A stretch of DNA of 64,000 nucleotides from JACCTI01 sp038237435 (lineage in GTDB: Bacteria; Verrucomicrobiota; Verrucomicrobiia; Chthoniobacterales; UBA10450), in NCBI GenBank assembly GCA_038237435.1, contig JBBRYT010000004.1, forward strand, positions 185,746-249,745, written 5' to 3'. Below are positions 50,747-59,660 of the stretch, one piece after another. Within the stretch, counting starts at the first letter, position 1, and every line of letters starts with the position of its first letter. The translations under genes and the position numbers were made by a program. The notes beneath the pieces were generated by a model. It ran no database searches, was not told the DNA's origin, and saw nothing but the letters and a program-made list of their open reading frames with translations.

Positions 50747-52150
50747 CTACATCATCGAACCGTGCATGATGAGAAACGCGATGCTGAAATAGATCACGAG
50801 CCCGGTCACATCGACGAGCGTGGCCACGAACGGTGCTGACGACGTCGCCGGATCCGCGCCGACGCGTCGCAGGATGAATGGCAGCATCGAGCCGGAAAGT
50901 GTTCCCCAAAGCACGACGCCCACGAGGGTGATTCCCACCGTTAGCGCCACCCCTGGCCAATGTTCGCCATACACCGGCGGTTGATGATGAAGATAATGCT
51001 TATCGAGCAGCGCCCAAAACGCGACGCGAATTGTCCCGATGATTCCGAGAATCGTGCCGAGACAGAGACCGGCCTGCAATTCCTTGCTCATGACCCGCCA
51101 CCAATCGCGCAACGTCACCTCGCCGAGCGCCATGGCGCGGATCATCAATGTCGATGCTTGCGAGCCGGAATTGCCGCCGCTGGAAATGATGAGCGGGAGA
51201 AAGAGCGCGAGCACGAGCGCTTTCGCGAGTTCGTCTTGATAGCTCGCCATCGCCGTCGCGGTCAGCATTTCGCCAAGGAACAAAACGATCAGCCAGCCCG
51301 CGCGTTTCTTCACCATCCTCCAGAGCGAAATGCGCATGTAAGGTTCATCGAGCGCTTCCATGCCGCCAAATTTTTGGATGTCTTCCGTAGCCTCTTCTTC
51401 GGCGACGTCGAGCATGTCGTCCTGCGTCACGATGCCGACGAGCACGTCTTTCGAATCGACCACCGGGAGCGCGGCACGATCGTATTTTCGGAAAATGTTG
51501 AGCGCATCTTCCTGATTCTGATTCACGGACAAATGCGCGTAATTGCGATCCATGATCTGTTCGACGCGCGCGTCGAGCGGGCGCAGGAGAAACTCGCGAA
51601 TGCGCAAGTCGTCGATCAACTTTCCTTTTTCATCGACGACATAAATGAAGTTCAACGTCTCACTGTCACGTCCGCGCTCACGGACGTAATTGAGCACTTC
51701 CTGCACGGTCCAGTTTTCATGCACCGCCACAAAGTCCGGTGTCATGATTCGGCCGACGCTGTCTTCCGGATACCCGAGTAATTGCGTCGCTACTTTGCGC
51801 TCGTCCGGCGTGAGCAGTTGAATGAGTTGGCGCGCCGCCGCGCTTGGCATTTCCTCGAGCAGGGCCGTGCGATCGTCCGGCGACATTTCATTCAAAATTC
51901 CGACGCACTGTTCGTGTGCCATCGCGCGCAGAAGTTGTTGCTGCGCATCCGCGTCCAGGTATTCGAAAACATCGGCGGCCAGGGCGGAGGGGAGGACGCG
52001 AAAAATGATCACCTGCTCATCTTCCGGCATATCGAGAATCACTTCGGCGACATCGGCCGGCGCCCAATCGGAAAACAATTCGCGCAGCGCGGCGAAATTG
52101 CGTTCCGCCACCATGTTTTGGATCTCGGGAAGGAGAAGCTTGCCGACCAT
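50747..52150 (-). CDS. mgtE: Magnesium transporter MgtE
   Basis: 467 codons with the full architecture. The N-terminal superhelical domain is rich in DMPEDEQVIIFRVLPSA-type repeats. Two CBS domains follow (FIYVVDEKGKLIDDLRIREFL; LPVVDSKDVLVGIVTQDDML), then five spans including LVLALFLPLIISSGGNSGSQA and the last VDVTGLVIYFSIAFLIM. Mg2+ import gated by CBS-bound magnesium. Confidence 0.96.
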   Translation of the reverse strand: MVGKLLLPEIQNMVAERNFAALRELFSDWAPADVAEVILDMPEDEQVIIFRVLPSALAADVFEYLDADAQQQLLRAMAHEQCVGILNEMSPDDRTALLEEMPSAAARQLIQLLTPDERKVATQLLGYPEDSVGRIMTPDFVAVHENWTVQEVLNYVRERGRDSETLNFIYVVDEKGKLIDDLRIREFLLRPLDARVEQIMDRNYAHLSVNQNQEDALNIFRKYDRAALPVVDSKDVLVGIVTQDDMLDVAEEEATEDIQKFGGMEALDEPYMRISLWRMVKKRAGWLIVLFLGEMLTATAMASYQDELAKALVLALFLPLIISSGGNSGSQASTLMIRAMALGEVTLRDWWRVMSKELQAGLCLGTILGIIGTIRVAFWALLDKHYLHHQPPVYGEHWPGVALTVGITLVGVVLWGTLSGSMLPFILRRVGADPATSSAPFVATLVDVTGLVIYFSIAFLIMHGSMM

Positions 52151-52257
52151 ATTTGCGCTGCGGTAAAGCCGCTGCCAGTCAGCGGCATCGGAGTTCTAAC
52201 ACTGCGTCTCTCGCCTCGCACTTGGAATCTGCGCGAATCTCGCCAATATGAAACGCG

Positions 52258-54303
52258 ATGATGATTAAGCGCGAAGTGAGCGATGAAATTTGTGTACTAA
52301 CCTTCGATCGGCCGGACTCGGGCGCGAATATTTTCGATGCAGCAACGATGACCGATCTGCGCGCGCAGCTTGATGAGATCGAGCGCGATTCATCGCTCAA
52401 AGGCGTCATCGTTACTTCGGCGAAGAAATCCATTTTCATCGCCGGGGCGGATTTGCAGACATTGTTGCGTCAGGCGCAAACCGGAGAATTGCGCGCCTTC
52501 ATTACGGAAGGCCAGAAAGTTTTCAATCGACTGGTTGCGCTGAAGGTTCCGACGGTTGCAGCGATTCACGGTGCATGTGCGGGCGGCGGATATGAGATCA
52601 CGCTCGCGTGCGATTATCGCATCGCCTCCAATGATCCTTCCACGAAAATTGGTTTGCCGGAAACAACGCTCGGTCTTGTGCCGGCGTGGGGTGGGGCGAC
52701 GCGCTTGCCGCGCTTGATCGGCGTGGATGCGGCGGCAGAAGTGATCACGAAAGGAAAACTGCATTCGGCTGATGAGGCGTTGAAGCTAGGATTGATCGAT
52801 GAAGTTGTTCCGCGCGAGCAATTGCTCGAGGCCGCGCGCAAGAAAATCTCCGAAGGAAAACGCAAAGCAACGCAGCCGCCGGCGCCATCGAAGGAATTAA
52901 AGCTGCGCAAGGATCCCAACGCAGCGCCGCAGCGCGCATTAGATATCATCACTGCTAACAAGCAGGTCGAGGACTCGTTAGGCATGGAAGTCGACGCAAT
53001 TGTCGAACTTGGCGAAACCGCCACAACGCAAAATCTGATTCGTAATTTCTTCCTCGGCGACAAGTTTCGTAAAGGAACTTCCAAATCGCCTAACGAGAAG
53101 ATTTCGCATGCCGCGGTTATCGGCGCTGGTGTGATGGGTTCGGGAATCGCGCAGTGGCTCAGTGCGCGCGGTGTGACTGTTATCTTGCGCGACGTGAATC
53201 AGGAGCTGCTCGATCGTGGTCTCACCACCATCGAAAAAACCTATGGCGACGCGGTCAAGCGCGGCTTGATGAGCGACGAAAAAGCGAAGGAAGGTCGCGC
53301 CCGCATCGTCGCCTCAACCAATCCCGGCGAGATGCGGAACATCGGCATCGTGATCGAAGCCGCCTCGGAGAAGATGGAAATTAAGAAGCAAATCTTTGCC
53401 GATCTCGCGGCCAAGACTCCGGAGACAACGATTCTCGCGACCAACACTTCCGCGCTTTCCATTTCCGATCTCGGCGCGAACGCCGGAAAGGCGGAGCGCA
53501 TCGTCGGTCTGCATTTTTTCAATCCGGTTAGCCGGATGAAATTGATCGAAGTAGTCGTCGGCAAAAAGACCGCGCCCGAAACGATTGAGCGCGCGCTCGG
53601 TTTCGCGCGACAGATTGGAAAACTGCCGGTGCAGGTGCGGGACAGTCCCGGTTTCCTGGTTAACCGCGTTCTCTTTCCATACCTGCTCGATGCGGCCGAG
53701 CTTTTCCAAAGTGACGTCCCCGCCAAAGCAATCGACGATGCGCTCTTGCAATGGGGAATGCCGATGGGTCCGCTGCGGTTGATTGATAAAATCGGAATCG
53801 ATATCACGGTCGACATCGCCGACACGCTCGCGAAAACCTACGGCGATCGCGATCGTGCCCCGGAGATTTTGCGCAAGATGCTCGCGGCAAAATTGCTCGG
53901 TCGAAAATCTGGCAGCGGCTTCTACAAGTACGAAGGCAAACAGCAAACCGATAACGAAGCGCTTGAAGAATGGCGGCAGAAATCAGGCGAACATTTCGCG
54001 GTGGAAAATTTGGCCGCGCGTCTTGTCTTTCTCATGATCAATGAAGCGGCGCGTTGTCTGGAGGAAGGCGTGGTGCGCACGCCCGAGGACGCGGATTTTG
54101 GGATGATGATGGGCACCGGTTTTGCGCCTTTCCGCGGCGGGCCGCTCCGTTATGCAGACGACGTCGGGATCAAGAAAATCGTGACCGACGCGGACGGGTT
54201 GCACGCGATCGCAGGCGATAAGTTTGCGGCTTGCGATTTACTGCGCAAGCATGCTCAAGACGGAACGACATTTTATGAAGACACCGCTCGAAGCGCCGCC
54301 TGA
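52258..54303 (+). CDS. FadJ/FadB-like enoyl-CoA hydratase / 3-hydroxyacyl-CoA dehydrogenase
   Basis: 681 codons (ATG at 52258, a second ATG follows at 52261). Residues 1-190 are crotonase: oxyanion GACAGGGYEI and catalytic glutamate in GLPETTLGLVPAWGG. From about residue 280 comes the NAD-binding GAGVMGSGIAQWLSARG, then VGLHFFNPVSRMKL with the catalytic His, and the two C-terminal helical domains. Hydrates enoyl-CoA and oxidises the product to 3-ketoacyl-CoA. Followed by an acyl-CoA dehydrogenase whose ATG lies inside its 3' end (29-nt overlap), so the two are co-translated. Confidence 0.94.
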   Translation: MMIKREVSDEICVLTFDRPDSGANIFDAATMTDLRAQLDEIERDSSLKGVIVTSAKKSIFIAGADLQTLLRQAQTGELRAFITEGQKVFNRLVALKVPTVAAIHGACAGGGYEITLACDYRIASNDPSTKIGLPETTLGLVPAWGGATRLPRLIGVDAAAEVITKGKLHSADEALKLGLIDEVVPREQLLEAARKKISEGKRKATQPPAPSKELKLRKDPNAAPQRALDIITANKQVEDSLGMEVDAIVELGETATTQNLIRNFFLGDKFRKGTSKSPNEKISHAAVIGAGVMGSGIAQWLSARGVTVILRDVNQELLDRGLTTIEKTYGDAVKRGLMSDEKAKEGRARIVASTNPGEMRNIGIVIEAASEKMEIKKQIFADLAAKTPETTILATNTSALSISDLGANAGKAERIVGLHFFNPVSRMKLIEVVVGKKTAPETIERALGFARQIGKLPVQVRDSPGFLVNRVLFPYLLDAAELFQSDVPAKAIDDALLQWGMPMGPLRLIDKIGIDITVDIADTLAKTYGDRDRAPEILRKMLAAKLLGRKSGSGFYKYEGKQQTDNEALEEWRQKSGEHFAVENLAARLVFLMINEAARCLEEGVVRTPEDADFGMMMGTGFAPFRGGPLRYADDVGIKKIVTDADGLHAIAGDKFAACDLLRKHAQDGTTFYEDTARSAA

Positions 54304-56203
54304 ACAAATCAAAGCCGAAACCGGCGCGACGACGACGAAGGCTGCCGCCTCGGTCATCGATACGTCGAAGATGTCGGCCGGAAAGGCCGCGGCGCTGGAA
54401 CTCACGGAAAGTTCGCGCGATCCGCTTGATGAACGCGGAAGCTTCGCGAGCAATTTGTTCATTGGGAAATTTGGCTTCGACCGAATCTTTCCATGGCCAG
54501 AACAGAGCGCGGAAGACCGGGCTGCAGGCGAACCGTTCCTCGCCCAGCTGAAAGAATATCTGCACGCGAATGTCGATGCGGACGAAATTGATCGCACCGG
54601 TGAGATCCCGCAGAAGAATATCGCCGATCTATTCGCGATGGGTGCTTTTGCGATCAAGGTGCCCAAGCAATACGGCGGGCTCGGTTTGTCGCAGGTCAAC
54701 TACGGACGCGCGGCGATGTTGCTGGGGAGTTGGGATGCAAATTTGACCGCGCTCGTTTCAGCGCACCAATCCATTGGCGTGCCGCAGCCCTTGCTCCTTT
54801 TCGGTACAGAAGAACAGAAGGCGAAGTATTTGCCCCGCGTCGCGCGCAAAGAAATCTCGGCCTTCGCGTTAACCGAGATGAATGCGGGTTCGGATCCGGC
54901 GAACATGAGTTTGCGCGCTGATCTCACTGAAGACGGTTCCGCCTACATCATGAACGGCGAGAAGCTTTGGTGTACCAACGGCTTGAAAGCGGGTGTCCTC
55001 GTGGTGATGGCGAAGACCGCGCCGAAGATGGTCAACGGCAAAGAGCGCAAACAAATCACCGCGTTCATCGTCGATGTCGATACGCCGGGTTTGGAGATGC
55101 CGTATCGCTGTCGCTTCATGGGGCTGCGCGCGCTCTACAATGGAGTGGTCACCTTCAAAGACGTGCGCGTGCCGAAAGAAAACGTGATCGCGGGCGAGGG
55201 GAAAGGATTGAAGGTCGCCCTAACTACTCTCAACACCGGTCGCCTAACCATACCCGCCGCGTGTGTCGGTTTGTGCAAACGCCTGCTCGAAATCTCGCGC
55301 AAATGGGCCAGCGAGCGCGTGCAATGGGGCGTGCCGATCGGCCAGCATTACGCGATTGCGGGCAAAATCGCGGAGATGGCCGGAAACACTTTCGCGATGG
55401 AAGCGATCACATTTTTGACTTCGGCATTGGTTGATAAGAAAGCGGGCGATCTCCGCATCGAGACCGCCATGTGCAAGATGTGGGCGACCGAGATGACGTG
55501 GAAAATCGCGGACGACGCCATGCAAGTCCGCGGTGGTCGCGGCTACGAAACCTACCAATCGCTCAAAGAGCGAGGCGATGAACCGACGGCGATCGAGCGT
55601 TTCCTGCGGGATTGCCGCATCAACACCATCTTCGAAGGCTCGAGCGAAATCATGCGCCTCTTCATTGCGCGCGAGGCGCTCGATCCGCACCTCAAAGTCG
55701 GCGGCGCGATTTTTAATACTACTCTGCCGATGACGACGCGGATCAAATCGATGTTCGGCTCCGGCTCGTTTTACTCGCGCTGGTATCCGCGCCAATACAC
55801 GAAGTCGAACGCAGGCGACCTGAGCGAACTGCACGAACAACTGCGGCCGCACGTGCAATACGGCGCGGCCACGAGCAAGAAACTCGCGCGCGGTTTGTTT
55901 CATTCCATGATGCGTTTCGGGCCGAAACTCGATCGCGAGCAGCTTCTGCTGTCGCGCTTCGTCGGCGTCGCCACGGAAATGTTCGCGATGAACGCGGCAT
56001 GCTCCTATGCGCAGCATTTGATCAACCACGGCAAACCGGCCGCAGAAATTCTTTCCGTGGCAAATTACTTCTGCCAATCCGCCAAGTCGCGCATCAACCA
56101 GCACTTCGCCGGCACATCGAAGAATGCCGACGCTCGCGGCTACGCGCTGGTGCAGGAGTTGTTAGGCGGAAAACACGAACTGCTGCGCAGAGGCATCGTG
56201 TAA
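54275..56203 (+). CDS. Acyl-CoA dehydrogenase with long C-terminal extension
   Basis: 642 codons from the ATG at 54275. Family signatures: FALTEMNAGSDPANM, WCTNGLKAGV, RVQWGVPIGQHYAIAGKIAEMA, and the C-terminal MQVRGGRGYETYQSLK and INTIFEGSSEIMRL. About 180 residues follow the dehydrogenase core (from ALDPHLKVGG), as in very-long-chain or FadE-like enzymes. Oxidises acyl-CoA to enoyl-CoA with FAD. Co-translated with the FadJ-like gene. Confidence 0.93.
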   Translation: MKTPLEAPPEQIKAETGATTTKAAASVIDTSKMSAGKAAALELTESSRDPLDERGSFASNLFIGKFGFDRIFPWPEQSAEDRAAGEPFLAQLKEYLHANVDADEIDRTGEIPQKNIADLFAMGAFAIKVPKQYGGLGLSQVNYGRAAMLLGSWDANLTALVSAHQSIGVPQPLLLFGTEEQKAKYLPRVARKEISAFALTEMNAGSDPANMSLRADLTEDGSAYIMNGEKLWCTNGLKAGVLVVMAKTAPKMVNGKERKQITAFIVDVDTPGLEMPYRCRFMGLRALYNGVVTFKDVRVPKENVIAGEGKGLKVALTTLNTGRLTIPAACVGLCKRLLEISRKWASERVQWGVPIGQHYAIAGKIAEMAGNTFAMEAITFLTSALVDKKAGDLRIETAMCKMWATEMTWKIADDAMQVRGGRGYETYQSLKERGDEPTAIERFLRDCRINTIFEGSSEIMRLFIAREALDPHLKVGGAIFNTTLPMTTRIKSMFGSGSFYSRWYPRQYTKSNAGDLSELHEQLRPHVQYGAATSKKLARGLFHSMMRFGPKLDREQLLLSRFVGVATEMFAMNAACSYAQHLINHGKPAAEILSVANYFCQSAKSRINQHFAGTSKNADARGYALVQELLGGKHELLRRGIV

Positions 56204-56261
56204 CTGTGTTACCCGCCGTGCGCCGGTTGACCAAATTATCCGCCTAAACTACGATCAGCGG

Positions 56262-57656
56262 ATGAGTATGCCGCCCGTGCTCACGGAGTCGGCCCGCACT
56301 TCCGCGCGGAGCCGAACTACGTCGAGCAAATCCCCCGACACGAACGTTGCCACCGACGCGCTGAAGAAGCTCGAGCAGCACATCTTGATGGATGGCTTCA
56401 AGATCGTCTTCGATCTGGAGCGCAGTCGCGGCTCTTACATTTTCAACGCGGTCACCGGCAAGCGGCTGATCGATTTCTACGGCTTCTTCGGTTCGGTCCC
56501 GATCGGTTACAACCATCCCCATTTCGACGAACCGGCCGTGCGCGAAGAGTTGTCACGCGCGGCCAAAACGAAGATCGCGAACTCGGATGTCTACTCCGAG
56601 GACTACGCCGAGTTTGTCGAGACGCTCGCGCGGGTCGCGGGCTTTCCGCCGCTTGATCGCTACCTCTTCATCGAAGGCGGCGCTCTCGCGATCGAGAACA
56701 CGCTGAAGGCGGCGATGGATTGGAAGGTCCGCAAGAATATGGCCGCGGGTCGCGGTGAACGCGGGACGGAGATATTGCATTTCCGGCACGCGTTTCATGG
56801 ACGCAGCGGCTACACCATGAGCCTGACCAATACGGATCCGCGCAAGACGGACTTGTTTGCCAAGTTTAATTGGCCGCGGGTCTCTTGCCCGAGTATCGAC
56901 TTCTCGTTAGGCGAAAAAGAGCGCGAAGCCGATGTGATCGAGCGCGAGAAAAACTCGGAAGCGGAAATCCGGAAGTTTATCGCGGATAAAGGCGTCGATA
57001 TCGCGGCAATTATTCTCGAACCGATTCAAGGCGAAGGTGGCGACAATCATTTTCGCGGCGAATGGCTGGAGAAGCTGCGCGAGATTTGCGACGAGAACGA
57101 AATGCTTCTGATTTTCGACGAAGTCCAGACCGGCCTTTGCACGACGGGCAAGACTTGGTGCTCGCAACACTTTGGAGTCGTCCCGGATCTGATGGCATTC
57201 GGGAAAAAGGTTCAGGTCTGCGGCGTCATGGCAGGCCCGCGTCTCGATGAAGTAAAAGACAACGCCTTTCGTTTGCCGAGCCGTTTAAACTCAACCTGGG
57301 GCGGCAATTTTACCGACATGGTGCGCTCGAAGCATTTTTTGCAAATCATCGAGAAGGAAAATCTGGTCGAGAATGCGCGGGTGATGGGTGAACGCATCGT
57401 TTCATCGCTGCGCGAAATCGCGCAAGAATGTCCGATGATGAGCGCGGTGCGCGGTCGCGGTTTGTTCATCGCTTTCGATCTCGCTGACGCGGCAAAGCGC
57501 GATGAAGTATGGAGAAATTTGTTCGACCGCGGCGTGCTGGTTCTAAAATCGGGCGAGCGCGCTATTCGTTTCCGGCCGGCACTCGATATCACGACTGAGG
57601 TGGTGGACGAAGCGATGGATTTGTTGCGCCAGGAATGCCGGCGCATGTGCGGCTGA
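56262..57656 (+). CDS. lat: L-lysine 6-transaminase
   Basis: 464 codons. Class III aminotransferase. Family-specific pattern YGFFGSVPIGYNHPHF, GGALAIENTLKAAMDWK, EPIQGEGGDNHF, FDEVQTGLCTTGKTW and the PLP lysine in MAFGKKVQVCG, all as in L-lysine epsilon-aminotransferases (Lat). Transfers the 6-amino group of lysine to 2-oxoglutarate, giving 2-aminoadipate 6-semialdehyde. Its stop lies 2 nt before the ATG of the next gene, which should oxidise exactly this product. Confidence 0.94.
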   Translation: MSMPPVLTESARTSARSRTTSSKSPDTNVATDALKKLEQHILMDGFKIVFDLERSRGSYIFNAVTGKRLIDFYGFFGSVPIGYNHPHFDEPAVREELSRAAKTKIANSDVYSEDYAEFVETLARVAGFPPLDRYLFIEGGALAIENTLKAAMDWKVRKNMAAGRGERGTEILHFRHAFHGRSGYTMSLTNTDPRKTDLFAKFNWPRVSCPSIDFSLGEKEREADVIEREKNSEAEIRKFIADKGVDIAAIILEPIQGEGGDNHFRGEWLEKLREICDENEMLLIFDEVQTGLCTTGKTWCSQHFGVVPDLMAFGKKVQVCGVMAGPRLDEVKDNAFRLPSRLNSTWGGNFTDMVRSKHFLQIIEKENLVENARVMGERIVSSLREIAQECPMMSAVRGRGLFIAFDLADAAKRDEVWRNLFDRGVLVLKSGERAIRFRPALDITTEVVDEAMDLLRQECRRMCG

Positions 57657-57658
57657 CG

Positions 57659-59200
57659 ATGCAGTCGGTTCTTCAAAGACTCGGAATTGCCGAGGAGAAT
57701 CCCGGCGCTTTCGACGGGGAATGGCGCGGTGGCGGCGAAGTGATCGAGAAGATTTCGCCGATCGACGGGAAGCTTCTCGCACGCGTGCGCGCGGCTTCCG
57801 GAGAAGATTACGAGCGCACGATTACGCGCGCAGAGGAAGCGTTCGAAAAATGGCGCGTCACACCGGGACCGGTTCGCGGCGAAACGGTTCGGCAACTCGG
57901 CAACGCCTTGCGCGCGATGAAATCCGAACTCGGTCAGTTGGTCACGATGGAGATGGGCAAGATCATTGCCGAGGGCGAGGGCGAAGTGCAGGAGATGATC
58001 GACATCTGCGATTTCGCGGTTGGTCAATCGCGCATGCTCTATGGCCTAACGATTCAATCGGAGCGGCCTAGCCATCGTTTGATGGAGCAATGGCATCCGC
58101 TCGGACTTATCGGGATCATTTCGGCATTCAATTTTCCAGTGGCGGTCTGGTCGTGGAACGCGGCGCTCGCGGCAGTCTGCGGCGACGCGACGATTTGGAA
58201 ACCGTCCGAGAAAACACCACTAACGGCGATCGCGGTCATCAAAATTGCGGAGCGCGTTTGCCGCAACACTGGTGCTGATCCCGCGATCTTTTCTCTTCTG
58301 GTTGGCGACGGTCCGAGTGTCGGTCAGAAGCTGGCCGCCGATCGTCGCGTGCCGCTCGTTTCCGCCACGGGCTCGACGCGCATGGGTTTCGAAGTTGGCA
58401 AGACGGTGCATGGCCGACTGGGCAAAAGTATTTTGGAACTCGGCGGAAACAACGCGCTCATTGTCGGCCCCACCGCTGATCTCGAGATGGCCTCGCGCTC
58501 GATTTTTTTCGGCGCGGTCGGAACCTCCGGACAGCGCTGCACCTCCACCCGGCGCGTCATCGCGCACGAGTCGGTGGCCGAGAAACTGCGCGAGCAATTG
58601 CTCAACGCTTACCAGTCGGTTCGCATCGGGAATCCGCTCGAACGCGATACACTGATGGGACCGTTGATCGATTCGCCGTCGATCGAGAACGTGCAGCGTT
58701 CGATCGCGAAGCTGAAAGGCGAAGGCGGCGAAATCCTCTACGGCGGCGAAAAGTTGAGCGGCGAAAATTTTGCCGGTGGTTGCTACATGACTCCGTGCCT
58801 GGCGACTGCGCGACATGAGTTCCAGATCGTGAAGGACGAGACGTTTGGTCCGTTGCTTTACTTCATGACTTACCGCGATTTCGAGGAAGCCATCGCGATG
58901 CACAACGATGTCCCGCAGGGTTTGAGCTCCTCGATTTTCACCAACGACATGCGCGAGGCAGAAAAATTTCTCAGCGCGGTCGGCAGCGATTGCGGGATCG
59001 CGAACATCAACACCGGGACGAGTGGCGCGGAAATCGGCGGCGCGTTTGGCGGCGAGAAAAACACTGGTGGCGGACGCGAGAGCGGAAGCGATTCGTGGAA
59101 GAGCTACATGCGCCGGCAAACGAACACGATTAACTTTTCGTCCGAGCTGCCCTTGGCGCAGGGGATCACGTTCGGCGACGAAGGCAGCGCGACCGCTTAA
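57659..59200 (+). CDS. 2-Aminoadipate-6-semialdehyde dehydrogenase (ALDH7 type)
   Basis: 513 codons from the ATG at 57659. Aldehyde dehydrogenase with WKPSEKTPLTA, catalytic region ELGGNNAL and the nucleophile in GTSGQRCTSTRR; ends GQGIT-like (PLAQGITFGDEGSATA). Its place directly after lat and the ALDH7-like sequence indicate oxidation of aminoadipate semialdehyde to 2-aminoadipate. The last part of the gene is present again, diverged, at 62690-63023. Confidence 0.9.
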   Translation: MQSVLQRLGIAEENPGAFDGEWRGGGEVIEKISPIDGKLLARVRAASGEDYERTITRAEEAFEKWRVTPGPVRGETVRQLGNALRAMKSELGQLVTMEMGKIIAEGEGEVQEMIDICDFAVGQSRMLYGLTIQSERPSHRLMEQWHPLGLIGIISAFNFPVAVWSWNAALAAVCGDATIWKPSEKTPLTAIAVIKIAERVCRNTGADPAIFSLLVGDGPSVGQKLAADRRVPLVSATGSTRMGFEVGKTVHGRLGKSILELGGNNALIVGPTADLEMASRSIFFGAVGTSGQRCTSTRRVIAHESVAEKLREQLLNAYQSVRIGNPLERDTLMGPLIDSPSIENVQRSIAKLKGEGGEILYGGEKLSGENFAGGCYMTPCLATARHEFQIVKDETFGPLLYFMTYRDFEEAIAMHNDVPQGLSSSIFTNDMREAEKFLSAVGSDCGIANINTGTSGAEIGGAFGGEKNTGGGRESGSDSWKSYMRRQTNTINFSSELPLAQGITFGDEGSATA

Positions 59201-59265
59201 ACATCCAGAGGCGCCTCGGCTTCGCGCTTCCAATTTTACTTCGGCGGTGAGACAACCTCACTGCT

Positions 59266-59660
59266 GTGGTGGCATTTTTCGCGGAGCTGAAGCGCCGCAA
59301 TGTTTACTAGGTCGCGCTCGCGTATGCGGTCGTGGCCTCGCTGCTAGTTCAGGCGGCGTCGATTCTCTTTCCGACTTTCGAAGCGCCCGCGTGGTTGATG
59401 AAAGTGTTTGTTGTCGTCATCGCCGTTGGGTTGGACCTGGCATTGACCTTGTCGTGGGTCTTGAAGTTACGCCGGAGGGGATACGGCGTGAAGGAGACGG
59501 AGTACCTAACGAGTCGATCAGGCGTAAGACCGGAAGGAAACTGATTGTAGTTACGGATTGTCCTGGCCTAGATCGCGGCGCGCTTGTTCGCTTTTTACGT
59601 TCTGCGACCGAAAGTTTCTACGTCACCTGTGCCAGTCGCGGCGCTCAAGATTATCTCTTG
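59266..59660 (+). pseudogene. Decayed N-terminus of a membrane-anchored FAELKRRNVY-type regulator
   Basis: The codons read VVAFFAELKRRNVY, then a TAG, then VALAYAVVASLLVQAASILFP and a membrane span, then a frameshift to LTPEGI-like VTPEGIRREGDGVPNESIRRKTGRKLI, then a second shift (LFAFYVLRPKVSTSPVPVAA). The intact family has this N-terminus ahead of TolB/TPR or cyclase domains. The rest of the gene is absent. Inactive relic next to the aldehyde dehydrogenase gene. Confidence 0.8.

Larger units (their letters stand above)
421..56912. repeat. Dispersed 10-bp word CTCGTTAGGC (DNA-uptake-sequence-like)
   Basis: Exact copies on the plus strand start at 9731, 10314, 13388, 14954, 15230, 25046, 27057, 28225, 30380, 31433, 31661, 32225, 33327, 33648, 34747, 36520, 39461, 39680, 44663, 52974 and 56903. 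Reverse copies (GCCTAACGAG) start at 421, 18113, 19920, 21848, 22961, 24923, 35027, 36834, 45139 and 53088. About 19 more keep only the core CGTTAGGC, e.g. 6426, 9287, 12631, 28128, 39254, 42175 and 58044. Twenty-one of the 31 have A before the plus-strand word. Nearly all lie in genes. Chance expectation for a 10-mer on both strands of 64 kb is about 0.1. Confidence 0.9.

Noticed and set aside
51782..52261. Plus-strand frame opposite mgtE
   Set aside because: Mirror of MgtE codons, no start signals.
421..58053. TTAGGC core resembles nematode telomere repeat
   Set aside because: Copies are dispersed singly with distinct flanks and lie in bacterial genes; no tandem array.
58220..59233. 337-codon antisense frame over the aldehyde dehydrogenase gene
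   Set aside because: Shadow of a clearly functional gene; arginine/alanine-rich composition typical of antisense frames in GC-rich DNA.
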